This document shows positions 52,788 through 61,225 of a stretch of 64,000 nt of DNA, in pieces. The stretch's first letter is position 1. Every line of letters starts with the position of its first letter. This DNA is from Gemmatimonas aurantiaca (GTDB lineage: Bacteria > Gemmatimonadota > Gemmatimonadetes > Gemmatimonadales > Gemmatimonadaceae), in contig NZ_JBBCJO010000002.1 in NCBI RefSeq assembly GCF_037190085.1, positions 1-64,000 of the forward strand. Direction: 5' to 3'. The position numbers and the translations under genes were made by a program. The notes under the pieces were generated by a model that had not been told where the DNA came from, ran no database searches, and worked only from the letters and a program-made list of their open reading frames with translations.

Positions 52788-53149
52788 CGTCGGTTCTCCT
52801 CAAAAGGGTGAGCGGGCGCTGATGCGCCGCTGACACCCAGCCAATGCGCAGGGACCGTGCCACGATGATTTTCCTCTCCAGCGCCGGAAAACCGGCCTCC
52901 GGATCGCCCGAATGTCCTCAATCGGGGGCAGTTCGCCGTCCAGCGCGGGCGACATCCCGCCATCGATCACACGCCGACAGCGACCTCCACACGACGATCG
53001 TCGATCGATCACAACCAGATGGGGATTGGCGGCGTTATCATCTTGTGCGTACAGTTCCGGTCCGGCAGTTCCGGCACCAGTACCAGTGTTCCCGAAGTTC
53101 CATCGATACCCGCTGGTCTCCCCGCCGCATTCCCCGTCAGGAGTCTTCG
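52788..53149. other. Gene-free divergent promoter region (362 bases)
   Basis: This stretch separates the divergent glycine-zipper lipoprotein and peroxiredoxin genes. It contains the Shine-Dalgarno of each (52796-52801 minus strand and 53139-53143 plus strand). No open reading frame with coding character, hairpin with T run, or clear -10/-35 pair was found. Confidence 0.6.
53139..53143 (+). promoter_or_regulatory. Shine-Dalgarno deciding the peroxiredoxin start
   Basis: AGGAG six bases before ATG 53150, which begins a signal peptide. It excludes the longer upstream reading frame. Confidence 0.85.
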
Positions 53150-53734
53150 ATGTCCATCCGTTCGCGCATCGCCGCCTTCGCGGCGTCGATTGCCCTGCCT
53201 CTTGCCTTCGCCCCCGGTCTGGCTGGCGCGCAGGGTGCCCCCGCCGGTCCGGCACCGCTCAAGGTCGGTGATGCCGCGCCCGATTTCACCGTCACCACCG
53301 TGACGGCCGCCGGCATCACCAGCAAGCCCTTCCGCCTCTCCGAACACAAGGGTGAGACGGTCATCCTGGCGTTCTTCCCCAAGGCGCGCACCCGGGGCTG
53401 CACGGTGCAGATGGAGTCGTACCGCGATCGGTACGCCGAACTCTTCAAGAGCGGCGAGAAGGTCACGTTGGTGGGTGTGAGCGTCGACCCCGATTCGGCA
53501 CTGACCTCCTGGGCCAAGGACGCCAAGTTCCCGTTCCAGTTCGCGGCCGATGTCGACCGCAAGGTGGGTGTGGCGTATGCGGCCAGCACGGGCGACGGCT
53601 TCCACAAGCGTCTGCTCTACGTGATCAACCCGCAGGGCAAGATTTCGTACGTGGCAGCGCCGTTCAACCAGATGTCGGCCGACGCGTATACCGACCTCGG
53701 ATCGGCCATCACCATGGCCGGCCACGGGCACTGA
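53150..53734 (+). CDS. Exported 1-Cys peroxiredoxin (AhpC/Bcp-type)
   Basis: A 194-aa protein with a cleavable signal peptide (IAAFAASIALPLAFAPGLAG). The thioredoxin-fold peroxiredoxin core is VGDAAPDFTVTTVTAAG and VILAFFPKARTRGCTVQMES; the peroxidatic Cys is in the R-G-C-T position of the usual P-G-C-T. It is the only Cys in the protein, so it must be reduced by an external thiol. Such exported peroxiredoxins act on periplasmic peroxides. The P-to-R change next to the Cys is unusual. The glycerate kinase gene starts 13 bases later. Confidence 0.85.
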   Translation: MSIRSRIAAFAASIALPLAFAPGLAGAQGAPAGPAPLKVGDAAPDFTVTTVTAAGITSKPFRLSEHKGETVILAFFPKARTRGCTVQMESYRDRYAELFKSGEKVTLVGVSVDPDSALTSWAKDAKFPFQFAADVDRKVGVAYAASTGDGFHKRLLYVINPQGKISYVAAPFNQMSADAYTDLGSAITMAGHGH

Positions 53735-53747
53735 GCGGCACCTGCCG

Positions 53748-55271
53748 GTGACATCCTCCCGCGCCCTGCTCTCCGCGCTTCACGCCGCGGCAGTGCAGGG
53801 CGCGGCGCCGTTTCTGCGAACCCGACAGACCGTCGACCAGTGGCTCGACGCGCACACCGTCAGCCCCGACTCCGCCAGCGCGCCGATCCACCTCTTCGCG
53901 CTCGGCAAAGCGGCCTGGGCCATGGCCGAAGGGGCCTGCGCGGCACTCGAGGCCCGTGGACTGTCGGTGGCAGGGGGCATCGTGGTCTCCAACCACCTGC
54001 CCGACGCCGCGCACCCCGGCGACTTCGCGGCGCTTCCGGAGGTCCTGCGGCGCTGCCTGGGTGATCATCCCGTCCCGGGCCCGGCCTCTCTCGAGGCCGC
54101 TGACGCCATCGACGACGCCATCGGGGACGTCGTGCCCGGCGCACTGGCGCTGGTCCTGCTGTCGGGCGGCACCACCGCTCTCTGCGCGGCCCCCATCCCC
54201 GCGCTCTCGCAGGCGGTCGGGGACACCGACCGGGCCCAGGCGCATGTGGCCAATCTCGCCCAGACGTTGCTCGAGTCGGGACTGGCCATTCACGAAATGA
54301 ACGCCATCCGCCGGCGCGTCCTGCGATTCGGCGCCGGCCGACTGGCCTCGGCTCTCGCCCGGCGTGGCGTACGCCGGATCGGCACCTTCGCCATCAGCGA
54401 CGTCATCGGAGACCACCCGGCCGTCATCGGCTCCGGCCCCTGCTCCGCCGACATCCTGACCGACGAGGAGTTTCTCGCGCTGCTCGACGCGCACGATCTG
54501 CGGGGGCGCCTCGAACGTGCCATGAGCACGGTGCTGGGTCTCGAAGGACGCGGCCTGCCACCCGCCGTGCCGGTGGTCGACGATCCGGCGTTCGGTCTGG
54601 TGGACTACACCCTCGTGGCCACCAACCGCGATGCGGTCGGCGGCATGGCCGAGGCGGCCCGCGCGCAGGGCATTGCCAACGTCCTCGTGGAGGCGGAGCC
54701 TCTGGCAGGTGACGCCGATGCCGTCGGCCGTGCCTTGGTCGTGCGGGCACTCCGCATGGCCGCCGCGTTTCCACGTGGAACGCCACTGGAAGGATCGACC
54801 GTACTGCTGAGCGGTGGCGAACCCGTGGTGAACCTCCGCGACACCATCGAGCGCGCCGTGCGTCATGGCGACGAAGACGATGCACGCCGCGCCGAGGCCG
54901 AGGCGGATACCGAAACCAGGCAACCGGCCCCCGCAGCGGCCGACGAACCCATGCGTGGCGGTCGCATGCAGGTGGTCGGACTCGCCGCCGCTCTCGCCCT
55001 GGAAGAGGCCGCCATGCGCGGCAACCCGCACGCCTGGCAGATCGCCGTCCTCGCGGCGGGGACCGATGGACGGGACGGTCCCACTGACGCCGCCGGCGCC
55101 ATCGTCGATGCCGCCGTGCCAGCCCTCGCGCGCCGCGCTGGCCGCACGCCCGAAGGCGATCTGGAAACCGGCCGCTCGTGGTTCTCTCTCCACGCCGCCG
55201 ACGCCCTGCTGCGCACCGGCCCCACCGGCACCAACGTGATGGACGTGGTCGCGGTGCTCATTCGCCCCTGA
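53748..55271 (+). CDS. Glycerate 2-kinase, MOFRL/DUF4147 family
   Basis: A 507-aa kinase from GTG 53748. The N-terminal domain includes IHLFALGKAAWAMAEGACAA, GGIVVSNHLPDAAHPGD and LVLLSGGTTALCAAPIPALS; the C-terminal MOFRL domain has TVLLSGGEPVVNL, AVLAAGTDGRDGPTDAAGAI and GTNVMDVVAVLI. Its GGRMQ replaces the common GGRNQE. A 50-residue acidic/Pro-rich insert (RRAEAEADTETRQ and neighbours) separates the two halves. The enzyme phosphorylates D-glycerate in photorespiration- or serine-like pathways. It is likely co-transcribed with the peroxiredoxin. Confidence 0.85.
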   Translation: MTSSRALLSALHAAAVQGAAPFLRTRQTVDQWLDAHTVSPDSASAPIHLFALGKAAWAMAEGACAALEARGLSVAGGIVVSNHLPDAAHPGDFAALPEVLRRCLGDHPVPGPASLEAADAIDDAIGDVVPGALALVLLSGGTTALCAAPIPALSQAVGDTDRAQAHVANLAQTLLESGLAIHEMNAIRRRVLRFGAGRLASALARRGVRRIGTFAISDVIGDHPAVIGSGPCSADILTDEEFLALLDAHDLRGRLERAMSTVLGLEGRGLPPAVPVVDDPAFGLVDYTLVATNRDAVGGMAEAARAQGIANVLVEAEPLAGDADAVGRALVVRALRMAAAFPRGTPLEGSTVLLSGGEPVVNLRDTIERAVRHGDEDDARRAEAEADTETRQPAPAAADEPMRGGRMQVVGLAAALALEEAAMRGNPHAWQIAVLAAGTDGRDGPTDAAGAIVDAAVPALARRAGRTPEGDLETGRSWFSLHAADALLRTGPTGTNVMDVVAVLIRP

Positions 55272-55392
55272 GCTCCGCCCGCCCTCATTCCGCTGTCACT
55301 CCGGCGTGCGAGCCCCACAGGGGTCGCCATGGTGCCGGGCGCGACCGGCCGATAGTCTTGCGGTTTCCCTTCTCCTTCCCGCCGAGCCGGTG

Positions 55393-56220
55393 ATGCCCGC
55401 CAAACGCGCCCCACGCCATCCCGTCCCGTCCCCCGCCTTTTCCCCATCCGCCTCGCCGGGGGCCGGCGGCACGACTGCGGAATCGGTGGCCGCTTCCACG
55501 GAGAACCCGACGGCCGCCGAATCGCCGGAAGCCGGTCCTCCCGACGCCTTTCGGCGGCGACCGCGCCAGTCCCGCGGGCAGAAACGCGTGGAACTGCTGC
55601 TCGACGCCGCCGCCACGGTGATTGCCCGCGCCGGTCTCGAAGCTGCCACCGCCGAGGCCATCGCGCTGGAAGCCCGCACGGCCAAAGGCTCGCTGTATCA
55701 GTTCTTCCCCAACCGGGACGCCGTCCTGGCAGCGCTCGCGCTGCGGTACGCCGACGAAATGCGGGCCATCCATGAGCGCGCCTTCCCCATCGACTCCCGC
55801 GGACTCGCCCTCGAACGGCTGATCGATCGCATCGTCAAGCCGCTCGCGGAATTCCACGATCGCAACCCGGCCTTCCGGCGGGTCTTCGCGCACCATGACG
55901 GGCCTACCGATGACACGCGGTCGGCGCCATCGCGGCTGCGGATACAGCTCTTCGAGTCCTTCGTGGACCGGCTCGATGTGCTCTTCGCGGCGCGCAATCC
56001 GCGGCTGGCTTCGCGCGAACGGCGGCGTGCGGCGCTTGTCGCCGCCACCATCGGTCAGAGCATCCTGGCCCGGCGGGCGCGTGCCGCCGCCACGGAAAAG
56101 AAACCGCTGCTCGACGACCTCCGCCGGGTGCTGCTGCTGTATCTCGAGCCGCTGCTCGATCCCGCGCCCGTGCGCGGGACCTCCCGCGCGCGCAAGACAT
56201 CCGTTCGCAGATCCACCTGA
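55393..56220 (+). CDS. TetR-family transcriptional regulator
   Basis: A 275-aa regulator. A 50-residue Pro/Ser/Glu-rich tail (from MPAKRAPRHPVPSPAFSPSA) comes first, then the HTH: RVELLLDAAATVIARAGLEA with TAEAIALEARTAKGSLYQFF and PNRDAVLAALALRYADEMRA. The C-terminal ligand-binding half is all-helical (VFAHHDGPTDD region). The disordered leader is unusual for the family. Targets are unknown; the neighbours (glycerate kinase upstream and aguB downstream) are candidates. Confidence 0.85.
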   Translation: MPAKRAPRHPVPSPAFSPSASPGAGGTTAESVAASTENPTAAESPEAGPPDAFRRRPRQSRGQKRVELLLDAAATVIARAGLEAATAEAIALEARTAKGSLYQFFPNRDAVLAALALRYADEMRAIHERAFPIDSRGLALERLIDRIVKPLAEFHDRNPAFRRVFAHHDGPTDDTRSAPSRLRIQLFESFVDRLDVLFAARNPRLASRERRRAALVAATIGQSILARRARAAATEKKPLLDDLRRVLLLYLEPLLDPAPVRGTSRARKTSVRRST

Positions 56221-56404
56221 CCGGCGGAGCCCCACCCGGCGCCCACCACCGCGCACGCGTGGCGTCCTGGTGACCTTCACGCAGCAGAAGGGGTACCATC
56301 GGCAACGTCCGCAGCGGGCATTCCATCGAATGCGCTGACGCGAAACACCGCGGTCGGGGGAGCGACGCATTGCACCCGACTTCCCCATTCGTGAGCTTTC
56401 CGGC

Positions 56405-57340
56405 ATGACCAACATCGTCACCATCGGTCTCGTGCAGGACACCGCGTCCGATGATCTCGCCGACAACGTCACCCGGGCCGTGGCGCGCGTACGCGACGCG
56501 GCCGCCCGTGGCGCGCAGATCATCTGCCTGCAGGAGCTCTTCAACGCGCCGTACTTCTGCAAGACCGTTCGCCCGGAGCGTTTCGACATCGCCGAGCCCG
56601 TGGACGGTCCGGTCGTGCACACGTTCCAGGCATTGGCCAAAGAGCTGGCCGTGGTCATCGTCGTCCCGTTCTACGAACGGGAAGCGCCGGGCCTCTATCG
56701 CAATTCGGCCACGGTCATCGACGCCGATGGGGCCATCCTCGGGACGTATCGCAAGATGCACATCCCGCACGATCCGCTGTTCGAGGAGAAGTACTACTTC
56801 GCTCCCGGCGACGTGACGGGTGACCAGCGGCAGGATCGTCATCCCGGTTACAATGGCTTCCGCGTGTGGCGTACGAAGTACGCCGACATCGGTGTCCTGA
56901 TCTGCTGGGATCAGTGGTATCCCGAAGGCGCCCGCATCACGGCGTTGCTGGGCGCGCAGATTCTTTTTTATCCCACGGCCATCGGCTGGCATCCGTCGGA
57001 GAAGCCCACGTTCGGCGACGCGCAGGTGGACGCGTGGCGTACCGCGCAGCGTGCGCACGCCATCGCCAACGGCGTCTTCGTGGCCGCGCCCAATCGGGTG
57101 GGTTTCGAGCCAGAGCCCGGCACCGACGGTCTCGAGTTTTTCGGGCAGTCGTTCATCTGCGATCCGTTCGGCCGCTACCTCGCGCAGGCGGGCACCGAGC
57201 CCACCATCCTGACGGCGGCGTGTGATCTGAGCCTCATCGAGGAGACGCGGCGCAACTGGCCGTTTCTCCGGGATCGGCGCATCGACGCCTACGGGCCCAT
57301 CACCCAGCGGTGGCTGGGGTCTGCCGCCGGAGGCGCCTGA
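56405..57340 (+). CDS. aguB: N-carbamoylputrescine amidase
   Basis: A 311-aa nitrilase-superfamily enzyme splitting N-carbamoylputrescine to putrescine, CO2 and ammonia. The catalytic triad is Glu in IICLQELFNAPYFCKTVRPE, Lys in LGTYRKMHIPHDPLFEEKYY and Cys in VLICWDQWYPEGARI. Length and motif order match AguB. It precedes aguA by one base, so the pair converts agmatine to putrescine. The arginine decarboxylase that makes agmatine is not in the window. Confidence 0.94.
   Translation: MTNIVTIGLVQDTASDDLADNVTRAVARVRDAAARGAQIICLQELFNAPYFCKTVRPERFDIAEPVDGPVVHTFQALAKELAVVIVVPFYEREAPGLYRNSATVIDADGAILGTYRKMHIPHDPLFEEKYYFAPGDVTGDQRQDRHPGYNGFRVWRTKYADIGVLICWDQWYPEGARITALLGAQILFYPTAIGWHPSEKPTFGDAQVDAWRTAQRAHAIANGVFVAAPNRVGFEPEPGTDGLEFFGQSFICDPFGRYLAQAGTEPTILTAACDLSLIEETRRNWPFLRDRRIDAYGPITQRWLGSAAGGA
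57329..57333 (+). promoter_or_regulatory. Shine-Dalgarno deciding the aguA GTG start
   Basis: GGAGG inside the end of aguB, eight bases before GTG 57342. It supports translation of the repeat-containing N-terminus of AguA. Confidence 0.8.
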
Positions 57341-57341
57341 G

Positions 57342-58526
57342 GTGGCGTCCGCGCCGATCATCGCCGCCAACGCGGCCGTCATCGCGGCCAATGCCGTCAT
57401 CGCGGCCAACGCCGCCATCACGGCTTCGCGCGCCGGTGCGACGCTCCCGCATGGCAGCGGGGCGTTGCCGGCGCTGCGCATGCCCGCCGAATGGGAGCGA
57501 CACGACGCCACCTGGATCGGCTGGCCGCATCACGAACCCGACTGGCCCGGCAAGTTCGCGCCCATTGCCTGGGTGTACGCCGAGATCGTGCGTGCCCTCT
57601 CCCGCTTCGAACGTGTGGAGATTCTCTGCCACGATGAACACGTGGCCGAACAGGCGCGGCATTGTCTCGCGCAGCACGACGTGTCGCCCGATGGCTATCG
57701 TCTGCACATCCAGGCCACCGATCGCGTGTGGCTCCGGGACTCTGGCGCCACCGGCGTCATGCGTCCCGACGGCAGCATGGCGTTCGTCCAGTGGGGCTTC
57801 AACGCCTGGGCCAAGTACGACAACTTTGCGCTCGACGCACTGGTGCCCCCACGCATGGCGGCCATCGCGGAGCTGCCACGCATCGAAGCCCGTCGTCACG
57901 ACAACGGCGAACCCCTGATTCTCGAAGGGGGAGGCATCGAAACCGACGGACTCGGCACCATGCTCGTGACCGAGGAGTGGCTGCTGTCCGACGTGCAGGT
58001 GCGCAACCCCGGCTACACCCGCAAAGATTACGAGCGCGCGTTCGCCGAGTACCTCGGCATCACGCATACTATCTGGCTTGGTGAAGGCTGTGTCGGCGAC
58101 GACACCCACGGCCACATCGACGATATCGCGCGCTTCGTGGCGCCCGGTGTCGTGGTGCTCGCGCACGAAGAAGATCCGGCCGACGAGAATCACGCCCGTT
58201 CGCTCGACAATCTGCATCGTCTGCGGAACGCCCGGGATGCGCGTGGGGAGAAGCTGCGCGTGGTGACGCTGCCTTTCCCCCGCGCCGTGGTGATGGACGG
58301 CATGCGGTTGCCGGCGAGTTACGCGAACTTCTACATCGGCAACGGCGTGTGCCTGGTGCCCACCTTCAACGACCGCAACGACCGGATCGCCTTGAACACA
58401 CTGGCCGACCTGTTTCCCGATCATGAAGTGATCGGCATCCATGCCGTCGATCTCGTCTGGGGCCTGGGCACGCTGCACTGCCTGTCGCAGCAGCAGCCCG
58501 CCCCCTTGCGCGGAGACGCCCGATGA
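57342..58526 (+). CDS. aguA: Agmatine deiminase
   Basis: A 394-aa guanidino-modifying enzyme converting agmatine to N-carbamoylputrescine. The core begins PAEWERHDATWIGWPHHEPD; catalytic and binding residues are in VWLRDSGATGVMRPDGS, EPLILEGGGIETDGLGTM, GDDTHGHIDDIARFVAPG and NFYIGNGVCLVPTFNDRND (nucleophilic Cys). GTG 57342 with its Shine-Dalgarno adds an Ala/Asn-rich N-terminal stretch of about 45 residues made of near-repeats (VIAANA). This extension is absent from typical AguA and its role is unknown. The stop overlaps the next ATG (ATGA). Confidence 0.94.
   Translation: MASAPIIAANAAVIAANAVIAANAAITASRAGATLPHGSGALPALRMPAEWERHDATWIGWPHHEPDWPGKFAPIAWVYAEIVRALSRFERVEILCHDEHVAEQARHCLAQHDVSPDGYRLHIQATDRVWLRDSGATGVMRPDGSMAFVQWGFNAWAKYDNFALDALVPPRMAAIAELPRIEARRHDNGEPLILEGGGIETDGLGTMLVTEEWLLSDVQVRNPGYTRKDYERAFAEYLGITHTIWLGEGCVGDDTHGHIDDIARFVAPGVVVLAHEEDPADENHARSLDNLHRLRNARDARGEKLRVVTLPFPRAVVMDGMRLPASYANFYIGNGVCLVPTFNDRNDRIALNTLADLFPDHEVIGIHAVDLVWGLGTLHCLSQQQPAPLRGDAR
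57357..57413 (+). repeat. 18-bp tandem repeat encoding VIAANA units in aguA
   Basis: Three copies, the last two nearly identical at DNA level (GTCATCGCGGCCAAYGCC), encode (I/V)IAANA in the AguA N-terminal extension. The period is in frame, so copy number can change without breaking the gene. Confidence 0.85.
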
Positions 58527-59125
58527 CGCTGCCCCCGCCGGACGAACCGCGTTCCGATTCCCGGTCGGACGGTCAGCCCGATCTGCCACGCTGGGCGCAA
58601 CGTCCCTCGGGTGGCGGCGCGGTGCTGTCCGACGAACGCATGGCGACGTACTTCGGCGCGAAATGGGAGCAGGTGTATCGCCGGAAGCTCGCCCCGTTCC
58701 TGGAAGATCCGTCGTTCGTGCCCACCTGGAACTGGAGTGCGGCACTCGCGCTGCCGGTATGGTTTCTGTACCGGAAGCTCTACCTGCCGTTCGCGATTTT
58801 TTTCCTGCTGCCCAACCTGGTGTTCCGGCTGCTCACCCGCTCGGACACGGCGCTCACGATGGAAGCGCTGCGCAAGCCCGAGAACGAGTGGCTGCTGATG
58901 ATGAACCTGGCCGTGCATCTGTCGTCGGCGATCGCAGCGGGCGGGACGGCCAACTGGCTGCTCTTCCGTCGCGCGCGGGCCGCCTCCCATTTCGTGTCGG
59001 CTCAGCAGTTGCCGGCGGGTGAAGAGCTGGGGCTGCTGCGTCGCATGGGCGGCGTGAACCGCCTGGCCACGGCGCTCTTCGTCTCGCTGTCGCTGGTGAT
59101 CGTGCTCGCCCAGTACCGGGGATGA
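58523..59125 (+). CDS. DUF2628-like membrane protein
   Basis: A 200-aa membrane protein starting MTLPPPDEPR and overlapping aguA by ATGA. A hydrophilic Ser/Asp/Pro N-terminus precedes TYFGAKWEQVYRRKLAPFLE and PTWNWSAALALPVWFLYRKL, the DUF2628 landmark in which a soluble part meets the first helix. Three to four TM helices follow. Function unknown; coupling to the agu genes suggests a link to polyamine handling, but the protein is not a known transporter. Confidence 0.7.
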   Translation: MTLPPPDEPRSDSRSDGQPDLPRWAQRPSGGGAVLSDERMATYFGAKWEQVYRRKLAPFLEDPSFVPTWNWSAALALPVWFLYRKLYLPFAIFFLLPNLVFRLLTRSDTALTMEALRKPENEWLLMMNLAVHLSSAIAAGGTANWLLFRRARAASHFVSAQQLPAGEELGLLRRMGGVNRLATALFVSLSLVIVLAQYRG

Positions 59126-59236
59126 TGACGGCGTCACACCCCCGGCCTTTTCGTCACGAACGGGCCTCGGCACCGTATCGGGTCGGCGGCGCAAGACAAG
59201 AGTGACGGAACGCGCGTCGGTGATGTTGTGACTGTG

Positions 59237-59809
59237 ATGACTGACGCCGAGTTGGTCGTCCGGACGCGTACCGGGGATCCGGAAGCGTTCGGGACCCTGG
59301 TATCGCGTTACTACGACGCATGCTGGCGGTTCGCCTACCACATGCTGGGAGAGCGGGCAGATGCGGAGGACGTGGTCCAGGAGTCGTTTCTCCGGGCCTA
59401 CCTGGCGATCGCGCGTTATGACGAGCGCGATCAATTTCGCGGCTGGCTCTTTCGAATCCTGACCAATCAGTGCCGCAACGCGCTCACATCCCGCGGCCGC
59501 CGGACCCGGCGGTTCGTGCAGGACGACATCGCTCTGGAAACAGCCCCGGCGGCTCCGCCGGGGCCGGCCACGGGCATGGAGGACGCGGCGTTGGTGCGGG
59601 CATTGGCGCAACTCGATCCGGCCCAGCGCGAGGCGCTGCTGCTCAAGTATGCCGAGGGACTGGAATACTCCGAGATGTCGGCCATGACCGGCGCGGGCGA
59701 ATCGGCACTCAAGATGCGTGTCAAACGGGGCAGCGAGCGGCTTCGCGTGTTGTTGGGACGCTCGCTGGAGGACCCGCCGTTCGGGTCTTCGGGGGAACCC
59801 TCGGCATGA
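59237..59809 (+). CDS. ECF-subfamily RNA polymerase sigma factor
   Basis: A sigma-70 family factor of about 190 aa starting MTDAELVVRTRTGDPEAFGT (GTG 59228 is a slightly longer option). Region 2 is YYDACWRFAYHMLGERADAE and DVVQESFLRAYLAIARYDE, ending FRGWLFRILTNQCRNALTSR; region 4 is LAQLDPAQREALLLKYAEGL and YSEMSAMTGAGESALKMRVK, then RGSERLRVLL. Both regions are complete. It heads a four-gene operon with tight spacing. The partner anti-sigma is probably the next gene product. Confidence 0.92.
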   Translation: MTDAELVVRTRTGDPEAFGTLVSRYYDACWRFAYHMLGERADAEDVVQESFLRAYLAIARYDERDQFRGWLFRILTNQCRNALTSRGRRTRRFVQDDIALETAPAAPPGPATGMEDAALVRALAQLDPAQREALLLKYAEGLEYSEMSAMTGAGESALKMRVKRGSERLRVLLGRSLEDPPFGSSGEPSA

Positions 59810-59827
59810 TCGATCGTATGGTGCAGT

Positions 59828-60487
59828 ATGGCTGAGAATCCGGATCTGACGTTCGAACCCATGGCGGACGACGACGTGCTCGTCGCCCGGATGCGCGCCT
59901 CGTATCGCATGCTGCCGGCTCCATCGGTCGCGCAGATCGAACGCTGCACGCGGGGTGTGCTGGCCTCCGTGGCGGCGGGCGCGACCGAGGGGTCGGTGGC
60001 CGGAGCGCACGGCACGTCCGGCACTCAGGGCACGCGACGCAGCGGCGGGCTGCTGCTGCGTCCGCAATGGTGGTGGGGGGTGGCCGCGGCGGCCACGCTG
60101 GTGGTGACCGTGATGCGCCCCTGGCGCGGCGCGGAAACACAGCGGAACGCCGACAGTGCGTTCGCGGCCGGCACCGCCGCGGCGCTGCCCGTGGGCTCCA
60201 TCCGCGACGAAGGGGACGGCGAGATCCGTTTCGATCTGACGCTCCCCACCGCGGCCCGGGCCGTCGCCATCGTGGGGGATTTCAACGGCTGGGATGAGAC
60301 CAAGACGCCGATGGCCAAACGCGGCGCCGACGGCACATGGTCGGTCCGGGTTCCGCTCTCGCCGGGGCGCTATTCGTACGCGTTCGTGGTGGACGGCCGG
60401 GAATGGCTGGTGGACGCTCGTGCGCCCCAGGTGCCCGATGCCGGTTTTGGCCCGGCGAACGCCGTGATCGTCGACGGCGCGGAATAG
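59828..60487 (+). CDS. One-TM protein with extracytoplasmic glycogen-binding-like (E-set) domain, putative anti-sigma
   Basis: A 219-aa protein. The cytoplasmic N-terminus (about 1-75) is helical; a TM follows (WWWGVAAAATLVVTVMRPW near residue 80); the outer part ends in an early-set/CBM48-type fold: VAIVGDFNGWDETKTPMAKR with GTWSVRVPLSPGRYSYAFVV and VDGREWLVDARAPQVPDAGF. The aromatic/acidic landmarks of AMPK-type glycogen-binding domains are all present. No zinc anti-sigma motif (H-x3-C-x2-C) is seen. Position 18 bases after the sigma gene and topology suggest an anti-sigma sensor, an inference. Confidence 0.72.
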   Translation: MAENPDLTFEPMADDDVLVARMRASYRMLPAPSVAQIERCTRGVLASVAAGATEGSVAGAHGTSGTQGTRRSGGLLLRPQWWWGVAAAATLVVTVMRPWRGAETQRNADSAFAAGTAAALPVGSIRDEGDGEIRFDLTLPTAARAVAIVGDFNGWDETKTPMAKRGADGTWSVRVPLSPGRYSYAFVVDGREWLVDARAPQVPDAGFGPANAVIVDGAE

Positions 60488-61225
60488 ATGCGGCGAAGCG
60501 GCGCGATCTGGGTGCTGCTCGCGCAGCTTGTGGCCGGCACGGTCCCCGTGACGGTGTCGGCGCAGGCATTGGTCCCGCCCGCCATGCTCCAGGCCCTGTC
60601 GTTGGGAGCGCAGCCGCCGGCCCAGCCGGTGATCCAGCAGATCCAGTTCGACACCTCCCGGTTCGATGTGGCCACCGCCAACGCGCTGCGGGGGCTGTTC
60701 GAGGTCGCCGCCGAAGCCGGGCTGCCCACCAGACCGCTCATCAATCGGGCGCTCGAAGGCGCCGCCCGCCGTATGAGCGGAGACCGCATCCTGCGGGTGG
60801 TCCGCGAGCTCACCGCGGCGCTCAACGAAGCCAAGGACATTCTCGGGCCGGGCTCAACGGCGGACGAACTGGTGGCCGGTGCCGACGCGCTGCGCGCCGG
60901 ATACGACGCCCGCGCGGTGTCCGCGGTCCGGGCCACCCGCCCGCCGGGGTCGGCGGCGGCGGCTCTGGTCGTGATGACCGACCTCGCCAGCCGCGGCGTG
61001 CCCACCGTGACGGCCCGTGACGCGGTCACCAGTATCGCCCGGCTGGGCAAATCGGATGAGGCGCTCTGGGGGCTGCAGATGGCGGTGGCCAAGAACGCCC
61101 AGCGCGGGCCCGGTATGGCCCTGGACGCGCTGAATCGTTATCTTCGGGGAACGGTCCCGGGCTCACCGGGATCGCCCGTCCCCGCGACGACTGACCGCAA
61201 ACCGGTCCGCCCCCCAGACTCGTGA
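60488..61225 (+). CDS. Secreted helical protein of unknown function
   Basis: A 245-aa protein whose ATG follows directly on the stop of the previous gene. Signal peptide IWVLLAQLVAGTVPVTVSAQ, then an all-helical Ala-rich body: FDVATANALRGLFEVAAEAG, RILRVVRELTAALNEAKDIL, SVRATRPPGSAAAALVVMTD and MALDALNRYLRGTV. No family recognised. The stop overlaps the next gene's GTG (61222), so it should be co-translated with the following protein. Confidence 0.65.
   Translation: MRRSGAIWVLLAQLVAGTVPVTVSAQALVPPAMLQALSLGAQPPAQPVIQQIQFDTSRFDVATANALRGLFEVAAEAGLPTRPLINRALEGAARRMSGDRILRVVRELTAALNEAKDILGPGSTADELVAGADALRAGYDARAVSAVRATRPPGSAAAALVVMTDLASRGVPTVTARDAVTSIARLGKSDEALWGLQMAVAKNAQRGPGMALDALNRYLRGTVPGSPGSPVPATTDRKPVRPPDS

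Noticed and set aside
59200..59236. GGAAC (59207-59211) as an ECF-type -35 element for autoregulation of the sigma operon
   Set aside because: The matching -10 position would fall on the start codon, and no second consensus element is present at proper spacing.
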